24,856 bases of DNA from the NCBI RefSeq assembly GCF_022771645.1, contig NZ_JALFCU010000046.1, positions 1-24,856 on the forward strand, in the 5' to 3' direction. How positions within the stretch are numbered: the first letter of the stretch is position 1; every line of letters begins with the position of its first letter. The notes under the pieces were generated by a model. The model was not told where the DNA came from. It saw nothing but the letters and a program-made list of their open reading frames with translations, and searched no databases. Positions 7,552 to 12,997 of this stretch are shown here, piece after piece. The stretch comes from Selenomonas sp. GTDB taxonomy: Bacteria; Bacillota; Negativicutes; Selenomonadales; Selenomonadaceae. The position numbers and the translations under genes were made by a program.

Positions 7552-7757
7552 CGTGCGCCGCCTCCCATGAAGTAGAGGAACTCGACGACGTCGCCGTCCT
7601 GTACCGTCGTCGTCTCGAAGCCTGAATGGTCGACGAATGTCCCGTTGAGCTGCACCGTCACATATTCCGGCTGCTCGGCCTTCGCGACGACGAGCAATTC
7701 TTTCACGGTGATCGGCTGCTCGATCGTGAGCGGTTCGCCGTTGACTGTCAATTTCAT
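7548..7757 (-). CDS. thiS: ThiS/HcyS-family ubiquitin-like sulfur carrier with GGG-Ala-Arg tail
   Basis: Beta-grasp carrier of 69 residues (MKLTVNGEPLTIEQPITVKE at the start, FETTTVQDGDVVEFLYFMGG near the end). Members carry sulfur as a C-terminal thiocarboxylate after adenylation by a ThiF-like E1. In thiamine-type ThiS the chain ends in Gly-Gly; here it ends Gly-Gly-Gly-Ala-Arg, so two or three residues must be removed before adenylation. The JAMM peptidase two genes downstream is the obvious candidate. The frame stays open for 23 codons further upstream, but GGGAGG eight bases before 7757 and the family N-terminus set the start. It is first in the operon, about 55 bases after the predicted transcription start. 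The symbol denotes the family; the pathway is probably homocysteine or cysteine synthesis rather than thiamine. Confidence 0.86.
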   Translation of the reverse strand: MKLTVNGEPLTIEQPITVKELLVVAKAEQPEYVTVQLNGTFVDHSGFETTTVQDGDVVEFLYFMGGGAR

Positions 7758-7817
7758 ATCTGTGCCTCCCGCGTGATGAATCATACTGTTTTGATATGTT
7801 TTGTAAATGTTGTCGCT

Positions 7818-7846
7818 ATCGTACAACAGAAGTGTGAAGTTGTCAA
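7818..7846 (-). promoter_or_regulatory. Sigma-A type promoter of the sulfate/sulfur-carrier operon
   Basis: On the minus strand TTGACA (7841-7846) and TACGAT (7818-7823) are separated by exactly 17 bases. Transcription would start near 7811, giving a leader of about 55 bases before the carrier gene. No riboswitch, T-box or terminator fits in so short a leader, so control is more likely by a DNA-binding protein. Confidence 0.75.
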
Positions 7847-8003
7847 CTAGATTTTCGTTAAAACATATATGAATGCATGGTAATTCGATGGATGCACGAT
7901 TGTGCAGGAGACTGCTGTACTTTGGCGGTCGCGATTGTACTTCTTTTCACGTAGTGTACAAGATAACAGTCATAGATATAGAAGAAACAATTATTTTCCG
8001 AGA
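7847..8003. promoter_or_regulatory. Upstream control region with inverted repeats
   Basis: This is the non-coding part between the two divergent promoters; the whole gene-free stretch is 7758-8165. Two inverted repeats stand out. One is TGCAC-GATT-GTGCA (7893-7906), about 47 bases upstream of the operon -35 box. The other is TTGTAC (7935-7940) paired with GTACAA (7956-7961), 15 bases apart. Either could bind the regulator of the sulfate operon. No open frame or RNA structure is convincing here. Confidence 0.35.
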
Positions 8004-8021
8004 AAGTGGAATTTTTCACTT
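8004..8021. promoter_or_regulatory. Rex-like operator 1 upstream of NADH dehydrogenase
   Basis: An 18-base imperfect palindrome, AAGTGGAATTTTTCACTT, keeps the GTG...TTCAC core of the Rex operator (TTGTGAA-N4-TTCACAA). It ends on the -35 box of the predicted ndh promoter, so a bound NADH-sensing repressor would block RNA polymerase. The assignment is by pattern and target gene only. Confidence 0.4.
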
Positions 8022-8047
8022 GCTTTTTCCTGCAATTATGCTATCAT
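8020..8047 (+). promoter_or_regulatory. Predicted promoter of the NADH dehydrogenase gene
   Basis: TTGCTT (8020-8025) and TATCAT (8042-8047) are 16 bases apart. Transcription would begin near 8054, giving a leader of about 110 bases. The -35 box overlaps the first Rex-like site and the start point lies just before the second. Confidence 0.55.
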
Positions 8048-8063
8048 AAGCCCCATCAGAAGA

Positions 8064-8081
8064 AAGTGACAACTTTCACGT
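8064..8081. promoter_or_regulatory. Rex-like operator 2 downstream of the ndh start point
   Basis: AAGTGACAACTTTCACGT matches the same core (AGAAAGTG...TTTCAC) as site 1 and begins exactly 60 bases after it. Two sites on either side of the start point would allow looping or double blockage. Just beyond it is the perfect palindrome TTCACGTGAA and a second CACGTGAAG at 8091-8099. Confidence 0.35.
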
Positions 8082-8165
8082 GAAGAAAAGCACGTGAAGG
8101 ATTGCACGAAAAGATTACATCAGGGATTAAAATGGGAAGCAAGAGAGCCTAGGAGGATGTTATCC

Positions 8166-9443
8166 ATGCCAGAGCAGAAGAAACCTCACGTTGTCATCGT
8201 CGGTGCCGGATTCGGCGGCATCAAGCTCGCGAAGACGCTCGCGAAAGAGAACGTCACGATCACGCTTGTCGACCGCCACAATTTCCAGCTGTTCGCGCCG
8301 CTGCTTTATCAGGTGTCGACGGCCGTGCTGTCCGAGGATGAGATCGCATACCCCGTGCGCTCGTTCTTCCGCGATACGCCGAACGTCGAGTTCTTCATGG
8401 CGAAGGCGCAGGGCGTCGACCAGGCGCGCCGCGTACTGCTGACGAACCACGGCGAGGTCTCGTACGACTACCTCGTGCTCGCAGCTGGCTCGACGACGAA
8501 CTTCTTCGGCATGGAGAGCGTCGAGAAAAATTCGTACGGCATGAAGACGCTGCAGGAAGCGCTCCATATCCGCAATCATGTGCTCCACATGTTCGAGCGC
8601 GCGAACAAGCGCGAGGACAGCGAGGAGGAACGCCGCCGCATGCTGACGTTCGTCGTCGTCGGCGGCGGCCCGACGGGCATCGAGGAAGCCGGCGCGCTCG
8701 CAGAGCTCGTCAACGTGCAGAAAAAAGAATTTCATCATCTGAACTTCGATGAAGTCAGCGTCAAGCTCATCGAGGCGACGCCGCATGTGCTGCCGATGCT
8801 GACGCAGGATCTCCAGGACGAAGTCGTACGCGTGCTGCGCGAGAAGGGCGTGGAAGTCCTGCTCGACACGCAGGTCATGGACAATGACGGCAACAACCTG
8901 AAGCTCAAGAGCGGCGACGTCATCCCGACGAAGACCGTCATCTGGGCGGCCGGCGTCAAGGCTGTGCCGTTCATCGCGAAGTGCGGCGCCGAGGTCGACC
9001 GCGGCGGGCGCATCGTCACGGAGGAAAACCTGCTCGTCAAGGGCAGTGACCGCGTGTTTGCCATCGGCGACTGCGCGCACTTCCAGCTGGAGGGCATGAA
9101 GCGTCCGCTCGCGACGATCGCGCCGGTCGCGACACAGGGCGCGCTTGTCTGCGCGAAAAACATCATGCACAGCATCCGCGGCGAAGCGCTCGAGGCGTTC
9201 CATTACAAAGACCTCGGCACGATGGCGACGATCGGCCGCGGCCGCGCCGTCATCCAGAACGGCAGCTTCAAGATGAAAGGATTTTTCGCTTGGGTCGGCT
9301 GGATGATCGTGCATCTCATGCGCCTCGCCGGTGCGCACACGAATTTCACGGTTGCGCTCAAATGGTGCTGGAACCTGTTCTCCGGCCTGCGCCTCGGCCG
9401 CATCATCACGAACATCCAGCTCGACGACGGTCGCATCCGCTGA
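8166..9443 (+). CDS. ndh: Type II NADH dehydrogenase (NAD(P)/FAD-dependent oxidoreductase)
   Basis: Single-subunit, non-proton-pumping NADH:quinone oxidoreductase, 425 residues, bound to the inner face of the membrane. The FAD-binding GAGFGG is at 13-18, the NADH-binding VVVGGGPTG near 163-171, and the second FAD contact is FAIGDCAHF near residue 300. The C-terminal part (FFAWVGWMIVHLMRLAG) is an amphipathic or membrane-anchoring segment. AGGAGG nine bases upstream sets the start at 8166; an ATG three codons earlier is too close to the Shine-Dalgarno site. It stands alone, divergent from the sulfate operon. Rex-like sites upstream suggest redox control. Some relatives act as ferredoxin or thioredoxin-type reductases, but the C-terminal anchor favours NDH-2. 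Confidence 0.9.
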   Translation: MPEQKKPHVVIVGAGFGGIKLAKTLAKENVTITLVDRHNFQLFAPLLYQVSTAVLSEDEIAYPVRSFFRDTPNVEFFMAKAQGVDQARRVLLTNHGEVSYDYLVLAAGSTTNFFGMESVEKNSYGMKTLQEALHIRNHVLHMFERANKREDSEEERRRMLTFVVVGGGPTGIEEAGALAELVNVQKKEFHHLNFDEVSVKLIEATPHVLPMLTQDLQDEVVRVLREKGVEVLLDTQVMDNDGNNLKLKSGDVIPTKTVIWAAGVKAVPFIAKCGAEVDRGGRIVTEENLLVKGSDRVFAIGDCAHFQLEGMKRPLATIAPVATQGALVCAKNIMHSIRGEALEAFHYKDLGTMATIGRGRAVIQNGSFKMKGFFAWVGWMIVHLMRLAGAHTNFTVALKWCWNLFSGLRLGRIITNIQLDDGRIR

Positions 9444-9494
9444 ACACGTTTCCAGGCACACGAAAATTTTTGTACAAAATAATGAACGCGTGTC

Positions 9495-9522
9495 TTGCAC
9501 AAATGGATTTTCGTGCTATAAT
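9495..9522 (+). promoter_or_regulatory. Promoter upstream of the amino acid binding protein gene
   Basis: TTGCAC (9495-9500) and a perfect TATAAT (9517-9522) are 16 bases apart. The start point would be near 9529, only about 15 bases before a strong terminator hairpin, and about 80 bases before the coding start. Confidence 0.65.
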
Positions 9523-9543
9523 AACGAATGTAGATGAGCAACG

Positions 9544-9575
9544 GAGCCCACGGACGATTTCCGTGGGCTCTTTTG
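9544..9575 (+). terminator. Intrinsic terminator, also lying in the leader of the next gene
   Basis: GAGCCCACGGA and TCCGTGGGCTC form an 11-base-pair perfect stem with a five-base loop, followed by TTTTGT. It can end the ndh transcript. Because it lies between the 9495-9522 promoter and the coding start at 9610, transcripts from that promoter must also read through it, so it may act as an attenuator. Confidence 0.8.
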
Positions 9576-9609
9576 TATCCTGTGTGAATGAAAGAAAGTG
9601 GGGATCCTC

Positions 9610-10413
9610 ATGTTCCAGTGGAAAAAACTCCTCGTCACGGGCGCGCTCTGTGTCGCCTCGGTCATGACGCTCGTCGGCTGCGGCGGGCAGCAGGCGGCCG
9701 CGCCGTCGTCTTCGGGCAGCAGCTCGGGCGCGCCGGCCACGCTCAAGGTCGGCTCGGCCATCGACTTCGCGCCGTTCGAGTTCCAGGATGAAGGCCAGAA
9801 AGAGTATCAGGGCTTTGACATGGATCTCATCCGCGCCATCGGCAAGGAGATGGGCGCCGAGGTCGAGATCCAGAACATCGGCTTCGACGGTCTGATCCCG
9901 GCGTTGCAGGCGAAGACGGTCGACGTGCTGATTTCCGGCATGACGATCAATGACGAGCGCAAGCAGAACGTCACGTTCTCCGATCCGTATTACCAGTCCG
10001 GCCTGACGATGGTTGTCCGCAAGGATGAGCAGGCTATCCAGAAATTCCAAGACCTCAAAGGCCACAAGGTCGCCGTCCAGATCGGCACGACGAGCGCGAA
10101 CGAGGTCAAGAAGATCGAGGGCGTCGAGGTTAAGGAGTTCAACACGCCGGCCGACTGCTTCATGGAGCTCAAGACGGGCGGCGCCGATGCGGTCGTGAAC
10201 GACCGTCCGGTCAGCGAATACTTCATCACGAAGAGCGGCCAGACGGACGTCAAGGAACTGCCTGACATGCTGACGGCCGAAGACTACGGCATCGCCGTCG
10301 CGAAGGACAACAAGGAGCTCGCCGACAAGATTAACGCAGCGCTGAAGACGTTGAAGGAAAACGGCGAGTATGACAAGATTTACGCGAAATGGTTCGGCGG
10401 CGCGAAGAAGTAA
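9610..10413 (+). CDS. Amino acid ABC transporter substrate-binding lipoprotein
   Basis: Extracytoplasmic solute-binding protein of family 3, 267 residues. The signal MFQWKKLLVTGALCVASVMT ends in LVGC with the lipidated Cys at position 24 and a Ser/Gly-rich linker. The mature protein begins TLKVGSAIDFAPFEFQDE and continues with GFDMDLIRAIGKEMGAEVE, DVLISGMTINDERKQNVTFSDPYY and GTTSANEVK, the classical pattern for polar or basic amino acid binding. A GTG at 9598 is possible, but ATG at 9610 has AGTGGGGA upstream and a better signal sequence. No permease follows it; the matching permease and ATPase are probably those at 15653-17024, on the far side of the arginine-related genes. Confidence 0.92.
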   Translation: MFQWKKLLVTGALCVASVMTLVGCGGQQAAAPSSSGSSSGAPATLKVGSAIDFAPFEFQDEGQKEYQGFDMDLIRAIGKEMGAEVEIQNIGFDGLIPALQAKTVDVLISGMTINDERKQNVTFSDPYYQSGLTMVVRKDEQAIQKFQDLKGHKVAVQIGTTSANEVKKIEGVEVKEFNTPADCFMELKTGGADAVVNDRPVSEYFITKSGQTDVKELPDMLTAEDYGIAVAKDNKELADKINAALKTLKENGEYDKIYAKWFGGAKK

Positions 10414-10436
10414 GAGTGCGAAAAACTATATAAATG

Positions 10437-10474
10437 AATGAAAATGGACTCCCGCGCGGGAGTCCATTTTCATT
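10437..10474. terminator. Bidirectional terminator, 38-base perfect palindrome
   Basis: The sequence is self-complementary over all 38 bases, with a GC core (ACTCCCGCGCGGGAGT) flanked by an A-run on one side and a T-run on the other. It can therefore end transcription from both the binding-protein gene on the plus strand and the PucR-type gene on the minus strand. The stop codon of the latter (10470-10472) lies within it. Confidence 0.9.
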
Positions 10475-11630
10475 TCCCGAGTTCCTGCAACCGCAACAGG
10501 AAATACAGCTGCTCGTATACATCTTCTGTCCCGAGGACGGGGGCGAGCAGGCTTTCGGCCTTCTTGAGGCGGTAGCGAATCGTGTTGGGGTGCTGGTAGA
10601 GTGTGGCGGCGGTTTTGCTGATTTCGCCGTGATGCGCGATGTAGGCGCGGCAGGTGTCGAGGAGGTTCGATGTGTATTTTTCGTCGTATTGCTGCAACGT
10701 GGCGACGACGTCTTCGGCGAGGCGGCGCAGCGGCTCGTCGCGGCTCATGGGGAAGAGCAGGCGCTGGATGCCGAGCCCCGCGTAATTTGCGGGCGCATCC
10801 GTAGCACGGGCAATCTGGCAGGCGTCGATGGCCTGCTGGATGGCGGCCCTCAGCGCGCGGAACGTCGGCAGCGTCTCGCTGCTGCCGCAATGGAAGTCGG
10901 AGAGGCGCGTGTCATAGCGGGCGAGGAGCTTCTGCGCGATTTGCTCGGGCGGCGCGTCGAGCGCTGGTTCGCGCGTGGTGTAGAGGATCAGGAGGCCGTT
11001 CTGGTATTTGCGGTATGTGACGTTGTCGAGCTGGCGGCGGCTGTACTGCTTGTACGTGAGGCGCGCGAGGAACGAGGTGACTTCGCGTGGCGAGCCGGGG
11101 TAGCGGCGGTGGATGAGGTAGAACGCCGTGACGTAGTTCTGGAACGAAGCGTTGATCTCGCGCACGGCGGCCTCGATGGCGTACGGCGTGCGTGCGGGCG
11201 CGAGGAGGTCGTGGATCTGCCGCTCGCTTTCGCGGTGGCTCTGCTCGAGTTTCCGCACGTCGTTGAAATTGACGATGATGTCTTCCATGAACGCGCCGTC
11301 AAACAGGAACAGCGGCAGGTCGTGCGCATCGCAGTACGCGATGACATCTTCAGGGAGCTCCGTGTAAAAGACGGTCTTGACGGCGATGGCCGTGACGCCG
11401 CGCGCCGCGAGTTTTTCGAAGCTCGAGAGGATGAGCGCGGGCTCGTCCTTCGCGAAGAACAGCGACGTCAGCACGAGGTCGTCGGGGCTGAAGACGTCGA
11501 AGTTGCGGCTGAGCCATTCGTATTCGAGGATGTCGACGTTGCGCACCTCGCGTGAGAGGCCCGTGTAGCCGGCGATGAGGCGGAAGTTTTGGAAGATCGG
11601 CAGCTCCAGGAGCTCTTTCAGTCGGATTAT
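10470..11630 (-). CDS. PucR/CdaR-family transcriptional regulator, non-canonical or damaged start
   Basis: Regulator of about 386 residues. The N-terminal PucR domain is recognisable as LKELLELPIFQNFRLIAGYT followed by GLSREVRNVDILEYEW, the middle holds a linker domain, and the C-terminal HTH_30 domain reads YIAHHGEISKTAATLYQHPN then TIRYRLKK. The nearest canonical start is GTG at 11546, which would cut off conserved residues. The domain continues in frame upstream to a stop near 11660, but that stretch has no ATG, GTG or TTG. ATA at 11630, 11 bases after AAAGGA, is the best guess. An ATG at 11641 lies in the wrong frame, so a single-base frameshift is the other explanation. Members sense metabolites and activate amino acid or purine catabolism, so it probably controls the flanking arginine-related genes. 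Confidence 0.78.
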   Translation of the reverse strand: MIRLKELLELPIFQNFRLIAGYTGLSREVRNVDILEYEWLSRNFDVFSPDDLVLTSLFFAKDEPALILSSFEKLAARGVTAIAVKTVFYTELPEDVIAYCDAHDLPLFLFDGAFMEDIIVNFNDVRKLEQSHRESERQIHDLLAPARTPYAIEAAVREINASFQNYVTAFYLIHRRYPGSPREVTSFLARLTYKQYSRRQLDNVTYRKYQNGLLILYTTREPALDAPPEQIAQKLLARYDTRLSDFHCGSSETLPTFRALRAAIQQAIDACQIARATDAPANYAGLGIQRLLFPMSRDEPLRRLAEDVVATLQQYDEKYTSNLLDTCRAYIAHHGEISKTAATLYQHPNTIRYRLKKAESLLAPVLGTEDVYEQLYFLLRLQELGK

Positions 11631-11668
11631 GAGGGCAACATTCCTTTCGGAAAGGATGAGTTTCCTTT

Positions 11669-11697
11669 ATCATAGGACAGTTTTGCGGAATCTACAA
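11669..11697 (-). promoter_or_regulatory. Promoter of the PucR-type regulator
   Basis: On the minus strand TTGTAG (11692-11697) and TATGAT (11669-11674) are 17 bases apart. Transcription would begin near 11662, which rules out the ATG at 11673 as a start codon and leaves a leader of about 30 bases before 11630. Confidence 0.65.
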
Positions 11698-11711
11698 GGA
11701 TTTTTGGATAT

Positions 11712-11769
11712 TCGGCGAAAATATCGGCGAAATTTTGGTGATTTGTACATAGACGCAGGAAACGGTTTC
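11712..11769. promoter_or_regulatory. Direct repeats and palindrome between divergent promoters
   Basis: TCGGCGAAA occurs twice, at 11712-11720 and 11724-11732, 12 bases apart, just upstream of both divergent promoters. A palindrome GAAAC-G-GTTTC (11759-11769) lies in the spacer of the hisC promoter and matches the central part of a CcpA cre site. These are candidate sites for the PucR-type regulator and for catabolite control respectively. Confidence 0.35.
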
Positions 11770-11778
11770 GATTATACT
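11750..11778 (+). promoter_or_regulatory. Promoter of the hisC-like operon
   Basis: TAGACG (11750-11755) and TATACT (11773-11778) are 17 bases apart. Transcription would begin near 11785, about 110 bases before the aminotransferase start. The weak -35 box suggests need for an activator. Confidence 0.5.
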
Positions 11779-11797
11779 AAACACAACAAGGAATTAA

Positions 11798-11896
11798 ATG
11801 CATTTTTCCGAATCCCACATATCTTTTTTCAGGCAGCGTCGCCTGCAAGAGTTTTTGCTCTTGCAGTGCGGCGCTTTTTTAGGGAGGAATACAATC
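11798..11896 (+). other. Possible leader reading frame in frame with hisC
   Basis: ATG at 11798 has AAGGA five bases upstream and opens a frame of 33 codons with no stop that runs straight into the aminotransferase ATG. It would read MHFSESHISFFRQRRLQEF and onward. The Arg codons AGG, CGT and CGC fall inside the 5' arm of the terminator hairpin at 11835-11880. It could be an attenuation peptide or a true N-terminal extension; the strong Shine-Dalgarno site at 11897 argues against the extension being the only product. Confidence 0.35.
11835..11880 (+). terminator. Strong intrinsic terminator in the hisC leader
   Basis: A 17-base-pair stem with one bulged base (5' arm 11835-11851, loop TTTTTG, 3' arm 11858-11875) is followed by a run of T at 11876-11880. 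The upstream gene is divergent, so this hairpin can only act on transcripts heading into hisC, which marks it as a leader attenuator or the end of a small RNA of about 95 bases. Confidence 0.82.
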
Positions 11897-12997
11897 ATGA
11901 GCAGCCGCTTCTTGAGCCCGAGATACCGTGACATCACCCCGTACATCCCTGGCGAGCAGCCGAAGGACCGGGCGTACATCAAGCTGAACGCGAACGAGAC
12001 GTCGTGCGAGCCGGCGCCGGGCGTGCGGCGCGTGCTGGCAGGTGCGCGCATGAAAGCGCTCGGCCGCTACACGGAGCCGACGGCGTACGAGCTGCGCCAC
12101 CTCGCGGGCGAGATCCACGGCGTGCGGCCGGAAGAGATCGTCGCGGGCAACGGCTCGGACGAGATCCTCGGCTGGATCTTTTTGACGTTCTTCGAGCACG
12201 CAAGCGTCTGCTACCCAGACATCACGTACGGTTACTATGAGAGCCTTGCCGTCGGCCTCGGCATCGAGCACCACACCGTGCCGCTGCGCGCGGATTTCAC
12301 GATGGATGTCGACGCGCTCTGCAAGGAAACGAGCCACATCGTGATCGCGAACCCGAACGCGCCGACGGGCTATCTCCTGCCGGTCAGCGACATCGAGCGC
12401 ATCGTCGCGGCGGACCCGAACCGCATCGTCGTCGTCGATGAGGCGTACGTCGATTTTCACAATCCAAGCTGCCTGCCGCTCATCCGCACATACGACAATC
12501 TGATCGTCGTGCAGACAATGTCGAAGGCGTACGCGCTTGCGGGCGCGCACATCGGCTTTGCCTACGGCTGCCCGGAGCTCATGCGCGACCTCGACTGCGT
12601 GCGCGGCGTCATGAATCCGTACAACATCAGCGACATCACGGCGGCCGTCGGCTGCGCGGCATTCGAGGACCAGGTCTATCTCGAGTCGCACGTCTACGAC
12701 GTCGAGCTTGCGCGCGACTACACGATCGGGGCGCTCCGGCGCATGGGCTTTCGCGTGCTCGAGTCGCGCACGAATTTCATTTTCGTCGAGCATCCGACGC
12801 TCGCAGGGCCGGACTACGTGCGCGCGCTGCGCGCGCATGCGATCCTCGCGCGCAACTATCCGTCGATGCGGCGCGCCGAAAATTTCATCCGCATCACGAT
12901 CGGCACGATGGAGGAAATGGTCGCCGTCGTCCAGGCGACGCGGGACATCCTCGCACACAGGAATGGAGAGATGGCCGATGAACGTGCTGTTTTGTGA
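11897..12997 (+). CDS. hisC: HisC-like PLP-dependent aminotransferase (class I/II)
   Basis: Aminotransferase of 366 residues close to histidinol-phosphate aminotransferase. Visible are YIKLNANETSCEPAPGV, the cofactor loop NGSDEIL (85-91), ANPNAPTG (151-158), VVVDEAYVDF with Asp181 and Tyr184, the PLP lysine Lys210 in TMSKAYALAGAHIG, and the C-terminal substrate Arg in FIRITIG. The conserved Arg of the AGxRxG phosphate-binding motif is His218. GGGAGG nine bases upstream sets the start at 11897. It sits with arginine-related genes and no other his genes are in view, so it may act on another amino acid. It overlaps the next gene by 20 bases. Expression is probably limited by the leader terminator. 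Confidence 0.85.
   Translation: MSSRFLSPRYRDITPYIPGEQPKDRAYIKLNANETSCEPAPGVRRVLAGARMKALGRYTEPTAYELRHLAGEIHGVRPEEIVAGNGSDEILGWIFLTFFEHASVCYPDITYGYYESLAVGLGIEHHTVPLRADFTMDVDALCKETSHIVIANPNAPTGYLLPVSDIERIVAADPNRIVVVDEAYVDFHNPSCLPLIRTYDNLIVVQTMSKAYALAGAHIGFAYGCPELMRDLDCVRGVMNPYNISDITAAVGCAAFEDQVYLESHVYDVELARDYTIGALRRMGFRVLESRTNFIFVEHPTLAGPDYVRALRAHAILARNYPSMRRAENFIRITIGTMEEMVAVVQATRDILAHRNGEMADERAVL

Noticed and set aside
7548..7757. Reading the ThiS/ThiF pair as thiamine biosynthesis
   Set aside because: No thiG, thiH, thiE or thi riboswitch is present, the tail needs trimming, and the whole operon concerns sulfate.
7758..7811. SAM riboswitch or T-box in front of the sulfur operon
   Set aside because: The leader is only about 55 bases and shows no terminator hairpin or conserved T-box bases.
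7758..7826. 23-residue extension of the ThiS-like carrier
   Set aside because: It would start inside the promoter -10 region, so it is not on the transcript.
8160..9500. Minus-strand open frame of about 446 codons opposite ndh
   Set aside because: Antisense shadow of the NADH dehydrogenase; no family pattern, and Arg, Asp and His content is far from normal proteins.
12708..12977. Upstream extension of the chimeric dehydrogenase-peptidase frame
   Set aside because: It would overlap hisC by about 290 bases and encodes Ser/Arg-rich sequence; the ATG at 12978 begins a normal dehydrogenase N-terminus.
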